Part shown: positions 51,801 to 58,586 of the stretch, one piece after another | Layout: each line of letters opens with the position of its first letter | Position numbering within the stretch: position 1 is the stretch's first letter | NCBI GenBank assembly: GCA_030533445.1 | Contig: CM060070.1 | Span: forward strand, 25,408,001-25,472,000 | Length of the DNA: 64,000 bases | DNA from: Cyprinodon diabolis | Lineage: Eukaryota; Chordata; Actinopteri; Cyprinodontiformes; Cyprinodontidae | Reading direction: 5' to 3' | Translations under genes and position numbers: made by a program | The notes under the pieces: model-generated | What the model was told of the DNA's origin: nothing | Seen by the model: the letters and a program-made list of their open reading frames with translations, nothing else | Databases searched by the model: none

Positions 51801-54800
51801 ACGCTAAATAGAAAAGAGGAACAGCTTTTACCCTGACATAACTAAGATGGTTAACTAAAACACATTACTCACACCCTGACATATACACTCAAATAGCTTT
51901 AGGGAAGCGGATACACAAGAATACATTTACAATTCAAAGCTCCACTAAACATGTATATTCAGTCATAACCATTAATGTTTTTCGTTTAGGTTTTTGAATT
52001 TTATTGCATGAATGCATCCGTTTCCTAATTGTTCATACTCTCCCTAATGTTACTTCTAAAGCATGCAAAGCCTTTCTATGTTCAATGCAAACAGGCCTTT
52101 CAATGTTTTTAAATGTATATGACAGGACTTCCTTTGAGGGTTATTCATTTTTTATAAGATCAATAACGCACTACAATATTGAATATTAAGTTGACTGATA
52201 TACAATGAAGACAACTCTACCTGGTTTGGAATTCTGCTCAGATACAGGGGGAACTTTGTGGACCTTCCGGACTGGTTTCGATGGCCTCTCCTTGGACCTT
52301 TCTGCTCTGTGTTCCCTGTGTTGTTGATGCCTGGATTTGATGCCCTCTACACACAGGGAGGAAATGAAAATGCCCACAGATTAAATACAACAGAGGTTCT
52401 TATTTTACAAACCACTGCTTAGGCACAAAATTCCCACAGGACTTGCAGATAGGCATTGATTGTAGGGCTGCAACTAACGATTATTTTAAAAATCGATGAA
52501 TCGGACAAAAAATATTTTTTATATTAACCTCTTTATTCCAAAATAAAGATTTTAGACAGAACAAACAAGCACACAAGTACAGGTTGCTCATTAACTTTAC
52601 TGGTGCAATATGGGAAATAAATGTTTGTGTTAAAACTACGCAAACTTACATGAGAAATGTAGCTGTACATCCACAAAATATAGGGTACTTTGTTTCATAA
52701 AGCGCAAAAAAAGACATTTTTGTTTTTTAAAGCCCCTAAGGGGTTCAAAAAATAGGTCCCCCCATTTCAACAAATTAGGGTTTTTCTAGACTAGAAGAGT
52801 TCTGCCTTTTAAGACAGGAAAGTATAGCAGTTAAAGTTGCTACTTGAGAAAAAACTCAACCATAGAGATAAAAATAGCCCTGTGATTCAAATTATAAATT
52901 GTATTTGGAATAAAAATGAGAGAACTAGGGGTGCTAAAAAACACATCCTCCAAAAACAGAGATATTTACATGGGAATGTGGCATATAATTAATTGACATA
53001 TTACTGATCTTGCTGGGTTTTATTCTGCTTTACTTCCATAAATTGCAGGATCTTCTTTACTTTATCTTTGTCAGAAGATTTAAACTTTAAAAGCCTTGCC
53101 CTCATAATTTGCAAGTTAATTTATTTATAAAGAAAATATAAACGCTGCTTAAGCTAATTCAAATGAAATTAAAAGTAAAATAAGTAGCCAACCTTATCAC
53201 TGTCTGTAACCTACTAACACGGTAAGGAAAGCATCAGATGAGCTACCAGAGAAACTAACGTTACGTTTCCCCACTTTAAAACCAAACAAACATGGTTACT
53301 CACCCTGCTGATCAGCTCTCTTTACTGCCATCGAAGGCTCCAACGTGTTTCCTTTTCAGGTGCTGCATCATAACAGTGGTGCTTCCGCGCCATGTTAATT
53401 TGTTTTTACAAAAGTTGCATGTTACGACTTTTTTCGCTTTACAAAGCGCAGGCTATTTTAATTATTGTGATCAATTTGCACCGTCAATCCCGGCGCATGC
53501 GCGCTTCATTTGCAGTCTGGACGCTGAGGGTAAACATCCTCTGACTGCAGTGCTGAGAGGGACTCCTGCGGGAGCGGGGTTGGGATGGGGGAGGCGCCCC
53601 ACGGCAATGATGACGGCGGCGGATGACGCATTAATCGCACGACACAACTAATCAATGATGAAATTCGTTGCCAACGCTTTTAAAAGTCGATTTTTATCGA
53701 TTTTATCGATTCGTTATTGCAGCCCTAAATGATTGGTTACTGGTCTTAGGCTGTCTAAATGTAACAGGTTAAAAAACATGACTATTTTCTATCACAGTTC
53801 CCATGATTTAAAGTTTCTTTATTGAGCTATAGGTGAAACTGTTGGGAGTGCCAGAGCTTTTCTTGTCTGTAAAGAACACATAACACTGCAATGTCCCTCC
53901 CTCACCTGTGAAAGAAAGTCATTTTCATTTAAGATCGAGACTCTCTAACCAACCCACACCCATTCAAAGGCCTTTGAAAACTATTTTCAAACAATCCAGC
54001 CAGTGGTGTTTCACCATTAAGAACATAATCTGCAATCATTACTTTAAGAATTCTATGCATTTACAGATTAAAACAGCAGAATTTTAATCAAACCACACAA
54101 AGTTGTCAACTTTTCCAATACAGTACTCCACAGATACCTTTACATAACTATTTACATACAATAAAATTACAAAAGGAAGGTTTTGTGAGTCTGGACTTTT
54201 GACAATAAAAGTAAAATATAGTTGAGTAAAACAGAGTAGCCTTGTGTATATACTTACCGGAAAATTGCCGTGATATGTCTCCGTAGATTTCTTTGCTGAG
54301 GCTTTGGAACTCCTCCTCTTTCCAGACTTTCCCATCAGGAGTCTGGATCTTTTTCTCTGTGCTGTTGAAACCTGCAAATAAAAACAGAAACTCACATATT
54401 GTAGCACTTTACTTTATACTGCAAAGTCTAAGATTCCAAACCAGAAACAATAAATACAAACATGATCCTAACAGAGGCAATAAAACACATGCTAATAGAA
54501 ATAAGACTTATTAAAGTACCTTTGTAAATAGGCGCTGGTGGTGCTGATGTTACTTTGCGTATCTTGGCTGCTGGCATGCTGCTTGAGCCAACACTGTCAC
54601 CCTCAGCAAATGCAAGAACTGGCTTCTTAAGATGACCCTTAAGCGCCTCTCCTTGTGCGGTCTCCTCCAAATGTTGTCTCTGTCTTCGAATGCGCTCTTT
54701 TAATTTCTCAAGTTTGTCATCCGGCTGATGTCGCCTCAGGTTTTCCAACCGCTGGGACACTGAACCAGGGCTTGTGGAAGGAGAGCTTTCCCCTTGGCGA

Positions 54801-57387
54801 GAAGAGCCAGGGGTCCGAACCAAGCATGGGTTTGATTCGTGATTATCCATCACAAGTTGTGCTTTGTGAGAGCTCTGCTCTGTCTTCAGGCTATCCAAGA
54901 CCGGCTGATCGTTGATGTATCGCACCTCAGCACTCTCCACTGCAGAGGAGTGTGTGCTCTCTAAGTCCCTGTCAGTCTGTTTGTCCCTGGTTACTTTCTG
55001 GTAGATCAGCTGGCTGGGCAGGGGATCCGTGTAAGGCGGAGAGGATGTGAATGAAGACTCTGGCGCTGGCTGCAGATTGTAGGCCTCCGACTGAGAAAAG
55101 GGATGTGAAGGAGGTGTGGCCTCTCTGGACATACAACAGATTACATGGGATCAAGACAAGAAGTGAGATTAACTTTTATTTACTGCCAAGTGAATTTACA
55201 AATAAAACAGATTTTGACTAGAGTATGTAGGTGATAATCTCTGTATTTAAAATGTTCAGAAACCAAAATATAAAAAAAAAAAAAAGCGATTTTAGAAAAT
55301 ACATTGCAAAATACAAAGTCCTGGAAGGAAAGAACATTGAATATTAGGGTCTTAAATTACCCTAGAGTAAAAAAGAAAGAAAGAATTGTTATCACATAGT
55401 CTCTCTTAATATATGAAAAATGTAATCTAATTTGAGCACTCTGCAAAATCATTGTATATATATATATATATATATATACAAAAAAGTTTATGTTATTTAA
55501 TTTGAAATGCTCTTAGATGTTGTTTGCTAGTTTAGAAAAAATGTTACATTGTTTATGGGTATTAGATGGCTGTTTAATATGCACAACTCAGTGTAAGAGT
55601 TGCTTTCAATGTCATTGTGTATTTAAGAGATGCATTCCCAGATAAAAAGCTGCGGTTTGGTTCATCAGTTATTCCAATTTTTAAAGCTAATGGGGAAACC
55701 AAGTTTCTGTACAGCAGAGTTCAATGATAGCAGGGAGTCTGAGTACTTTGCTATGCTAAGCTTCTGCAGCAGAAAGTAAAGTTCTTCACTTGAGCTATAG
55801 AAACCTAAATATTATGTGGGTGTAAAGGCTTAACACTGCACTAATCTTTTGGTATAGACCCATGCTGAACCTACCAAACTGAAATAAACATTTTTGGCAT
55901 TAATACATGTATTCACTGCAGCCCTTTTTCTAACAACATTGGTGTTACAGTGGTCAATGTTAAACTGGAGCGAACCAATAAAGGGTTTAAGATCCGCCAC
56001 CATTAAGCTCAAATACAGCCAGGTAATGTGACCAACCATCATCAACAGATTCCGGTACCTGTATGAGGCCAGAGGCTCTTTGAAGTCCACACTGCTGCTT
56101 TTTCGTACATTGCTGTCCTGTGTGGCATTCCTCAAAGGGCTGCGTGAGTTACTTTTAGCTGGGTTCTGATGATTTTCACCTCTTGGCTTTGTATTCCTTC
56201 TTGAAACATCAGCTTGCCTTCCATCTAGGAACAAAAAAAACAAAGGAGGTCAGAGCTTCCTTGATGGTCTTTCACAACAGAGCAAGTAATCATGGCTCTC
56301 TAAAGACCATGTGTCAGATAGACATGGGCCGCTTTTAAGGTTTACCCCAGAATTGAAAAGTCACAGTTTCAAACCCAGTGCATGTTTCCATTATAACATT
56401 CCTTCACTATAAGCATTTTATTTATTCATTTACAAATCAAAGAGAAATCAGAGACAGTTCAGGTTGTGAACGGCTGCAGCATCACCACCCCTCCACCCAC
56501 TAACTCCTTTGTAGCTGCTCGCTCTACAGTTTGAATTATGACTGAAGGCTTCAAACTTTTCTCCCTGCTTCTGCCCTTTCAGACAGCTCGGATGCATGCA
56601 GCGCTTGGCACTGAAACATATTAAAGTCAGCTATAAGAAAATACCGTGGCTACCCGAGCAGATGGAAAGCAACAACCTGAAGGAAGAAGATTACTCTAAA
56701 TGTCAATAAACAGAGGAAGAATACAGCTATTATAATAGCATATCAGTGGCCACATCAACCAGCGCTATTTGCTAAAATAAAGGTCAAGTTTGACCCATGT
56801 TGAAATTAACAAGCAACCTTCAGCGTTAACAGCCTGTTGATATAATATATATGAGCTGTTATCATAACATGATATTCTTGCTAAAGGTAACATATCGTTA
56901 AAATTTCATACTGGTCCATGCCTATTGTAAGGATGCAAGTTTTATACATTGCAGTAACTCACCCCTGGTGTGAGATGTTCCTGATGTTTTCTTCTTGGGG
57001 GAGAAGGTATCGAGTAGAACACCAGTTCCAGGAGTGGCTTCCAACCGGTTTTCTATGTGCCGAAGCTACAAAAAAAGAACATACATTTCAAATTCTCAAG
57101 AATGCAAGAAGGTAAGCAAAAACAAGGTAACTGAGGAGAAACCATTTCCTTGTGTACTTACAGCAGCTTTGGACTGAGCTAAACTTTTCCATGCATTTGT
57201 AAGCTCTGAAAAACAGAATAACAGAGAATTTACACACACAGAAGAAATATCAGTAACCCAGTTTCTATCTAGCCTACTAGCGTAAATTACAATTAAGGTT
57301 CCTTAACATACCTGTACCAATATTGTGATTTGGAAAGGGTTGAGCAGATGTTTTGAGGGGTGCTTCAGTGGTTCTGCTGCTTCTCAT
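26867..57387 (-). CDS. cep350: cep350, centrosome-associated protein 350 (complete)
   Basis: Large centrosome and centriole protein that anchors microtubules and recruits partners such as FOP/FGFR1OP and CEP19 (family knowledge). I could join 36 coding exons on the minus strand. All introns are GT-AG and every phase fits, giving 9,099 nt with the stop and 3,032 residues, against about 3,117 in human. Landmarks in order: MRSS start; LRHIENRLEATP near residues 41-52; TPDGKVW near 340; the charged RQYIAHQQEQRKRR coiled coil near 570-590; SINEFTK-like VINIFTKNVQGH near 1055; the SIEESIKQL and AQQESASLAQIL coiled coil near 1255-1285; GQDSFSKFTMEMVRQYM near 1612; KMPPIRKKQRGLL near 1675; DQSDIESRVKALREEL near 1993; a CAP-Gly domain at about 2410-2480; DDQDWFDEDFGLSS near 2745; and a conserved C-terminal helical region ending at residue 3032. 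Neighbour qsox1 matches mammalian order. Homology is from recall of the human protein. Confidence 0.96.
27561..27683 (-). CDS. cep350: cep350 coding exon 35
   Basis: 123 nt, phase 0 to 0, about residues 2937-2977. Encodes EFVTEEVLKLYGLKQDQSQK and TDWQKMLKFGRKKRDRVDHI-L, the most conserved C-terminal motif (DWQKMxKFGRKKRDRVD). Acceptor TTGACAG|GAATTT, donor ATTCTG|GTAAGA. Confidence 0.95.
27808..27954 (-). CDS. cep350: cep350 coding exon 34
   Basis: 147 nt, phase 0 to 0, about residues 2888-2936. Encodes AVFDLTWELLKEIFAEDPNT and DQPQWVKPRQVKSSFIHRVK. Acceptor CCTTAG|GCCGTG, donor ATTCAG|GTTGAG. Confidence 0.95.
27955..29335 (-). other. cep350 intron between coding exons 33 and 34
   Basis: About 1.4 kb, AT-rich, with no exon. 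A short stretch near 28890-28920 (gatccaagtcaggactttg) resembles a decayed Tc1-type fragment but is too short to call. Confidence 0.7.
29336..29848 (-). CDS. cep350: cep350 coding exon 33
   Basis: 513 nt, phase 0 to 0, about residues 2717-2887. Begins ESPVFGPSGQEELAKRLAEL, continues with GDDQDWFDEDFGLSSRRQQQ, then a proline-rich stretch (ELPLPLPPKLPEQPAM), and ends DALSIISYKK. Acceptor TTAAACCAG|GAGAGT, donor AAAAAG|GTAAAA. Confidence 0.95.
30219..32047 (-). CDS. cep350: cep350 coding exon 32 (largest; carries the CAP-Gly domain)
   Basis: 1,829 nt, phase 1 to 0, about residues 2107-2716. The first half is acidic, Ser-rich low-complexity sequence. The CAP-Gly domain lies at about 30910-31135: GDRVLVGGVQPGTLRFKG, then GFWAGVELD, GSNNGTYDGVVYFECEESHG and IFAPPDKV. 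The canonical GKNDG tail-binding loop is GSNNG here, as in this family. After it come acidic and Lys-rich segments and a short helical motif (FTDKLLNNLIKDCFKQCSEI). The donor is TCA|GTGAGT; the phase match with the next exon (S then ESPVFG) fixes it. Confidence 0.95.
32164..32222 (-). CDS. cep350: cep350 coding exon 31
   Basis: 59 nt, phase 2 to 1, about residues 2087-2106. Encodes SDIKSSDSAGTVIDVSQNN. Short and poorly conserved. It is supported by clean splice sites (TTTTCAG|ATCTG and AATA|GTGAGT) and an exact phase fit on both sides. Confidence 0.88.
32524..32657 (-). CDS. cep350: cep350 coding exon 30
   Basis: 134 nt, phase 0 to 2, about residues 2043-2086. Encodes NYNDFIEKTKAELNKEPDST then PDTTSNINDSSYVLEQSSIK. 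The YNDFIEKTKAEL start parallels human YDEFIKKTEAEL. Acceptor TTTCTAG|AACTAC, donor CACAG|GTATGC. Confidence 0.93.
32802..32962 (-). CDS. cep350: cep350 coding exon 29 (coiled coil)
   Basis: 161 nt, phase 1 to 0, about residues 1989-2042. Encodes ENISDQSDIESRVKALREEL and KKEQKKRHKERLKAQEAQLL, a highly charged coiled coil conserved in vertebrates. Acceptor CCTGCAG|AAAACA, donor CTTGAG|GTAAAT. Confidence 0.95.
33452..33572 (-). CDS. cep350: cep350 coding exon 28
   Basis: 121 nt, phase 0 to 1, about residues 1949-1988. Encodes SSSIKGSQSPAASPSDCGSK and SKMQLRSTSQVPDHLTAVLS. Ser-rich linker. Acceptor TTGTACAAAG|TCC, donor TCTG|GTGAGT. Confidence 0.88.
33735..33931 (-). CDS. cep350: cep350 coding exon 27
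   Basis: 197 nt, phase 1 to 0, about residues 1883-1948. Encodes LVSEDNCSSIVTESSIHTEG and AESQLPALK at the end. Low-complexity Ser/Thr/Glu linker. Acceptor ATCTTTCAG|AGCTT, donor CTAAAG|GTAATA. Confidence 0.9.
34298..34554 (-). CDS. cep350: cep350 coding exon 26 (coiled coil)
   Basis: 257 nt, phase 2 to 1, about residues 1797-1882. Encodes FLTRREQQLMQRRHHAEELL, QWKQQLDQEEAEVRRMEREA and LAAWDLRRPL. Nearly colinear with human FLTKREQKLMQRRQHAEELL. Acceptor TTTCTCTAG|GTTCC, donor AAAAGG|GTGAGG. Confidence 0.95.
34555..37045 (-). other. cep350 intron between coding exons 25 and 26
   Basis: About 2.5 kb. Contains a possible cassette exon (36059-36181), an AGAG-rich purine stretch near 36300, and an AT-rich block (36400-36480) whose gggcaataaat and ttatcgtgataa words look like a decayed teleost repeat. 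Nothing else seen. Confidence 0.7.
36059..36181 (-). other. Possible cep350 cassette exon (123 nt, phase 2-2)
   Basis: Bounded by acceptor TGTGTTGTAG|ACACTG and donor GGTCAG|GTACTG. The length is 41 codons and the phase matches exactly the 2/2 junction between coding exons 25 and 26. In that phase it is open and encodes HCSPVHCFFSVFTAHHWASL followed by SVCLPNLHPKFQLFIYNQLV. Composition is unlike the surrounding charged coiled coil, and the human protein joins DEK directly to FLTKREQ. It may be a lineage-specific alternative exon or chance; a second frame is open too, which lowers the weight. Confidence 0.35.
37046..37200 (-). CDS. cep350: cep350 coding exon 25
   Basis: 155 nt, phase 0 to 2, about residues 1746-1796. 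Encodes EIPMSEPSGTELSSQRLPDE, RSPSPSLSISGSETSSIMQK and LKKMQSHMDEK. The SPSISxSETSSIMQKLKKM block is conserved. Acceptor CATTTCTAG|GAAATT, donor GAAAA|GTAAAG. Confidence 0.94.
37307..37456 (-). CDS. cep350: cep350 coding exon 24 (coiled coil)
   Basis: 150 nt, phase 0 to 0, about residues 1696-1745. Encodes AEIKRLQEANKAARKERQLL and LKQQEEIERMRNSTLRLKER. Acceptor TTTATCAG|GCAGAG, donor CCCCCT|GTAAGC. Confidence 0.95.
37557..37835 (-). CDS. cep350: cep350 coding exon 23 (coiled coil)
   Basis: 279 nt, phase 0 to 0, about residues 1603-1695. Encodes GQDSFSKFTMEMVRQYMKDE, KEKTRTELAWLEHQKKKLRD and KMPPIRKKQRGLLLKLQQEQ, one of the best conserved parts of the protein. The 5' edge has two candidate acceptors six bases apart (CTGAAG|TCTAAG|GATG), both in frame. 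The upstream one is used here. Donor GAGCAG|GTATGT. Confidence 0.93.
38006..38226 (-). CDS. cep350: cep350 coding exon 22
   Basis: 221 nt, phase 1 to 0, about residues 1529-1602. Encodes ETTSVATEYSLKFDQSMTED, DIEECSFRSLLPSEAHRRGT and ends MGSCDSFK. Human has the same SIATEYSLKFDESMTEDEIE block. Acceptor TTCCATCAG|GAGAAA, donor TTTAAG|GTGAGG. Confidence 0.94.
38401..38621 (-). CDS. cep350: cep350 coding exon 21
   Basis: 221 nt, phase 2 to 1, about residues 1455-1528. Encodes ASPCGSNQTSPSRASSDHRE, a basic KRREPVERKRRNGRAEER-like stretch, then SSIEEDIPAAANDSVYSERI. Acceptor ATCCTCAG|TGCATC, donor AGAAAG|GTACTT. Confidence 0.92.
38705..38812 (-). CDS. cep350: cep350 coding exon 20
   Basis: 108 nt, phase 2 to 2, about residues 1419-1454. 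Encodes YKSEVSKRRASSGEPSSSQN and SLSQPDSLSFRRPNV. Ser-rich linker. Acceptor CCCTTACAG|TTATAA, donor GTCAG|GTAGCC. Confidence 0.9.
39537..39676 (-). CDS. cep350: cep350 coding exon 19
   Basis: 140 nt, phase 0 to 2, about residues 1373-1418. Encodes MAELAQSQITGHLIIPAIAT then ESAVLDHQEEQNSSHTKSHE. MAELxxSxI is a conserved start of this exon in vertebrates. Acceptor CTTGTCAG|ATGGCA, donor TACAG|GTAAAG. The intron upstream of it (39677-39900) is 224 nt and holds an (AT)46 tract. Confidence 0.93.
39713..39804. repeat. (AT)n microsatellite, about 46 units
   Basis: Uninterrupted AT dinucleotides filling about 41% of the 224-nt cep350 intron, ending roughly 36 nt upstream of the 3' splice site of coding exon 19. 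YIYIYI translations on both strands are artefacts of it. Confidence 0.99.
39901..40041 (-). CDS. cep350: cep350 coding exon 18 (coiled coil)
   Basis: 141 nt, phase 0 to 0, about residues 1326-1372. Encodes AHLELQENLAASQKQTLEGL, QESASKMVSQQAEAARYTAD and AARHIKE. Acceptor TGCCTCTAG|GCTCAT, donor AAGGAG|GTTAGC. Confidence 0.94.
40172..40282 (-). CDS. cep350: cep350 coding exon 17 (coiled coil)
   Basis: 111 nt, phase 0 to 0, about residues 1289-1325. Encodes AKQHRHEQELYELKIKTERE and ALEAKLQLEENRQRVAR. Acceptor TAACTTAAG|GCTAAG, donor GCCAGG|GTATGC. Confidence 0.94.
41047..41210 (-). CDS. cep350: cep350 coding exon 16 (coiled coil)
   Basis: 164 nt, phase 1 to 0, about residues 1234-1288. Encodes ELQYSPAVLRQRMAAEMHYL, ESIEESIKQLGDAERLMGVS and MAQQESASLAQILK, matching the human SIEESVRQL / AQQESVSLAQI block. 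Acceptor TTCTTCCAG|GTGAGT, donor CTCAAG|GTAATG. Confidence 0.95.
41312..41442 (-). CDS. cep350: cep350 coding exon 15
   Basis: 131 nt, phase 2 to 1, about residues 1190-1233. Encodes PKLVSSSCSPDLSSSLTADS then PSEHVRRSSNNLKASSRAEL. Ser-rich linker. Acceptor GTTTGCAG|ACCCAA, donor CCACAG|GTAAAT. Confidence 0.9.
41443..43760 (-). other. cep350 intron between coding exons 14 and 15
   Basis: About 2.3 kb of AT-rich sequence. I see no exon and no element with clear ends. Confidence 0.75.
43761..43938 (-). CDS. cep350: cep350 coding exon 14
   Basis: 178 nt, phase 1 to 2, about residues 1131-1189. Encodes ISDQSDATLVEELKGSPLSE, ANSSNQRRKASDKSLNQAQD and LGGRSAHSPR. Acceptor TGTTTACAG|CCACC, donor AGAAG|GTAAGC. 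Confidence 0.92.
44279..44352 (-). CDS. cep350: cep350 coding exon 13
   Basis: 74 nt, phase 2 to 1, about residues 1106-1130. Encodes HSQSMSPGSTPGSSPLSRHS then TSKR. Acceptor TTATCCAG|TCACTC, donor AAAGAG|GTATGA. Confidence 0.9.
44689..44821 (-). CDS. cep350: cep350 coding exon 12
   Basis: 133 nt, phase 1 to 2, about residues 1062-1105. Encodes NERYSEKSPHGDDQGDAEVY and LDDFVSSHSSKASSQLKRGS. The YxDDFVSS piece is conserved. Acceptor ACCTTTCAG|TGAATG, donor ACAAG|GTAACA. Confidence 0.92.
44916..45928 (-). CDS. cep350: cep350 coding exon 11 (second largest)
   Basis: 1,013 nt, phase 2 to 1, about residues 724-1061. Starts NDLEDSFSLQPDHLSPVYQP. Includes SRIEALKAKATSLSNRIETE, SISEGPLLSEGSFSEGYSSP and APWEELNKGSPLSVINIFTK, all recognisable in human CEP350. 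Largely disordered Ser/Pro-rich sequence. Acceptor TTTTTTGCAG|GAACG, donor TTAAAG|GTAAGT. Confidence 0.95.
46524..46848. mobile_element. hAT-like MITE with ggtatcgg / ccgatacc words
   Basis: The left end tgttgcaccgataccagtat and the right end gatactgcacagccaggtat are roughly inverse. The interior repeats ggtatcggtatc, ccgatac and atcgatacc. This is the teleost repeat class built from TATCGG words, usually assigned to hAT. The ends are imperfect and the target duplication was not resolved. The 159-codon open frame that crosses it on the minus strand is not a gene. Confidence 0.65.
46914..47032 (-). CDS. cep350: cep350 coding exon 10
   Basis: 119 nt, phase 0 to 2, about residues 685-723. Encodes RPLYQPSGESDKENKRLEVS and QSPSSSDKSSNELPPPPLS. 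The YQPSGESDKEN block is shared with human. Acceptor CTTTACAG|AGACCC, donor ATCCAG|GTACAT. Confidence 0.94.
47158..47855 (-). CDS. cep350: cep350 coding exon 9 (basic coiled coil)
   Basis: 698 nt, phase 1 to 0, about residues 452-684. Includes VLAVDIQGILDDLQLD, a Gly/Arg/Ser-rich stretch, then KKRHYDADTVRQYIAHQQEQ, RKRRQVEEKRAAKEEAERRN and RLQETYTKLLLEDARL. The HYDxDxVRQYI coiled coil is strongly conserved. Acceptor TTTTTTACCAG|CTTCC, donor CAGATG|GTAATA. Confidence 0.95.
47856..49311 (-). other. cep350 intron between coding exons 8 and 9
   Basis: About 1.5 kb, AT-rich, no exon or defined repeat seen. Confidence 0.75.
49312..49431 (-). CDS. cep350: cep350 coding exon 8
   Basis: 120 nt, phase 1 to 1, about residues 412-451. 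Encodes ISPASWREGQKLVKMVLGPP then PKLPREEPTSHPAGKQTQA. Human has SWRDGQKLVKKILGP here. Acceptor CTTTTCCAG|TGATAA, donor AAGCAG|GTGGGG. Confidence 0.93.
49432..52220 (-). other. cep350 intron between coding exons 7 and 8
   Basis: About 2.8 kb. Contains a plus-strand LINE reverse-transcriptase relic (50400-50760). No exon found. Confidence 0.75.
50400..50760 (+). mobile_element. Non-LTR retrotransposon (LINE) ORF relic
   Basis: Plus-strand codons read EFLPQVGKLLYILVFFTNER, YLKREIERWINVVAAVDAAL, then a stop just before AKRQS-like codons. Teleost LINEs have a C-terminal block of the form KYLGVLFTSEGRMEREIDRR...KKELSRKAKL. Several frame breaks and a stop show it is dead. The exact family (Rex-type or other) is not assigned. 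Confidence 0.65.
52221..52346 (-). CDS. cep350: cep350 coding exon 7
   Basis: 126 nt, phase 1 to 1, about residues 370-411. Encodes GIKSRHQQHREHRAERSKER, PSKPVRKVHKVPPVSEQNSK. The KPVRKVxKV piece is conserved. Two AGs sit side by side (TGTAG|AG|GGC); only the first gives the right phase. Donor AACCAG|GTAGAG. Confidence 0.92.
52463..53727 (-). mobile_element. hAT transposon with a remaining BED zinc-finger exon
   Basis: TIRs tagggctgcaactaacga (left) and tcgttattgcagcccta (right) differ by one indel. The flanks attgattg (52455-52462) and aatgattg (53728-53735) form an 8-bp target duplication with one mismatch. The element is 1,265 bp, in a cep350 intron. On the minus strand at about 53310-53460 it encodes a BED-type finger: VTCNFCKNKLTWRG, then MMQHLKRKH (C-x2-C, H-x4-H). 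A stop follows shortly (SKES then TGA) and the catalytic and dimerisation parts are absent, so it is an internally deleted, non-autonomous copy. Confidence 0.85.
54258..54371 (-). CDS. cep350: cep350 coding exon 6
   Basis: 114 nt, phase 1 to 1, about residues 332-369. Encodes FNSTEKKIQTPDGKVWKEEE and FQSLSKEIYGDISRQFS, matching human KIRTPDGKVWQEAEFQ. Acceptor TATTTGCAG|GTTTC, donor TTTCCG|GTAAGT. Confidence 0.95.
54520..55124 (-). CDS. cep350: cep350 coding exon 5
   Basis: 605 nt, phase 2 to 1, about residues 130-331. Begins EATPPSHPFSQSEAYNLQPA; includes VRYINDQPVLDSLK, SPGSVSQRLENLRRHQPDDK, LEKLKERIRRQRQHLEE and KIRKVTSAPPAPIYKG. The SQRLxxLxRxQxDxKLEKLKERIR block is conserved. Acceptor TATGTCCAG|AGAGG, donor ACAAAG|GTACTT. 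Confidence 0.95.
55455..55478. repeat. (TA)n microsatellite
   Basis: About 12 TA units in the intron upstream of coding exon 5. Confidence 0.95.
56059..56224 (-). CDS. cep350: cep350 coding exon 4
   Basis: 166 nt, phase 1 to 2, about residues 75-129. Encodes GRQADVSRRNTKPRGENHQN, SRSPLRNATQDSNVRKSSSV and DFKEPLASYR. Human has SRSPLRATTLESNVKK...EFREPLVSYRE. Acceptor TTCCTAG|ATGGAA, donor ATACAG|GTACCG. Confidence 0.94.
56963..57065 (-). CDS. cep350: cep350 coding exon 3
   Basis: 103 nt, phase 0 to 1, about residues 41-74. Encodes LRHIENRLEATPGTGVLLDT then FSPKKKTSGTSHTR. LRHIENxLE is the N-terminal hallmark. Acceptor TTTTTGTAG|CTTCGG, donor CCAGGG|GTGAGT. Confidence 0.95.
57162..57205 (-). 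CDS. cep350: cep350 coding exon 2
   Basis: 44 nt, phase 1 to 0, about residues 26-40. Encodes LTNAWKSLAQSKAA, matching human SWDALSQTKAA just before LRHIEN. Acceptor TTTTTCAG|AGCTTA, donor GCTGCT|GTAAGT. Confidence 0.94.
57312..57387 (-). CDS. cep350: cep350 coding exon 1 (start codon)
   Basis: 76 coding nt, phase 0 to 1, in an exon that spans 57312-57400. The ATG at 57387 gives MRSSRTTEAPLKTSAQPFPN; human CEP350 also begins MRSS. The 13-nt 5' UTR part starts after acceptor GGCTACAG|GTGAGT. Donor GTACAG|GTATGT. Confidence 0.94.
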
Positions 57388-58586
57388 CTCTCCCACTCAC
57401 CTGTAGCCAAGATGAAAAAAAAAAATTCTAAGCAAAATAGCTTGTGGGAATAAAAAAGTAACCAATGAATAACTTATGCAATAAAAACAAAGAAACAAAA
57501 TATTTTTTTTTTTATTAGCTTGAAGATAATCATTCAGTCTGGACACAAATAATCAAAAGACTAATCCAAAAAGCACATCATCTGGGTAAAAAAGCACATT
57601 CCCTTGATGAAAGCACACATCAGCAAAGTTGTGTTTACTGAAAGCAACTTAAAAGCTGAGTCAAATAACTGGATTAACCTAAGTAGTGCTTTTATCACAT
57701 AATGAATGCGTGACTGTTTTGTTCTAATAAGGGATCCTCTTCTCCACAAAATAACAACACTGCATTGATAAATGTTCAGTTTCAGTCACTACTGGACAAC
57801 TCTCTAATAAAGTTATAACTAGTAGTTTGTTGTGGTTATCCTTTTAGTACCCATTAAAACGCCCTGAGTCACGTGATGTTTTGGTAAGTAAAGGCTTCCA
57901 CTCATACCAATCAAGTGACACAGCCAAGAGGGTGAAACTAGTGGGGGGGAGAACAAGTCATATTGATCTTCCAACATTTGAGATTTTACAATTACATATG
58001 TTCTCTTACAGTATTAAGAACAGAAAGCAGGTTTAACAAAAGGGTTTACAATGTAGCATCTATTTAAATGGGAGAGACCGAAAACAATGGGTGCATTTAC
58101 CGGTACTAAGAAATGTAGTACTCATGCTGTTCCTTGAAATATCAAGATGTGAACTGAAAAAAGACAAGTCTACATTTAAAAATACTTCATATCAAAAATG
58201 AAAAACACAATCCTGAATTTGGTCAAACACCTACTTGTACTAAGATAACCATTTATTTTTAAACACTACGTTTTCTTAACACTGCGGATTGAATCCCTAA
58301 TTAGCTCTAGAGTATCTTTCAGGAACAGCCTTATATGTGACTCAAAACCAGTTTAGGCATTTATGGCTAGCGAAGCAGAAACTCAAAACCACTGCAACTA
58401 GTGAATCCTTTACTTAGATAGTTTGGAAGAAAATACCATGTCAGGGTTATTTTATTTTATTAAAACAAAACTCCCTTTACACATTTGATTAATATAGTGG
58501 AAACTCAAAGTCAAATTTGTAAAACCTAAACCATTCCTTTACTTCGAGGTCATGACAAAGTTCAGATGAATATGTAACTTTAAGAG

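Noticed and set aside
53292..53651. 119-codon plus-strand open frame
   Set aside because: It is antisense to the hAT element's BED exon and 5' end; the real coding signal is on the other strand.
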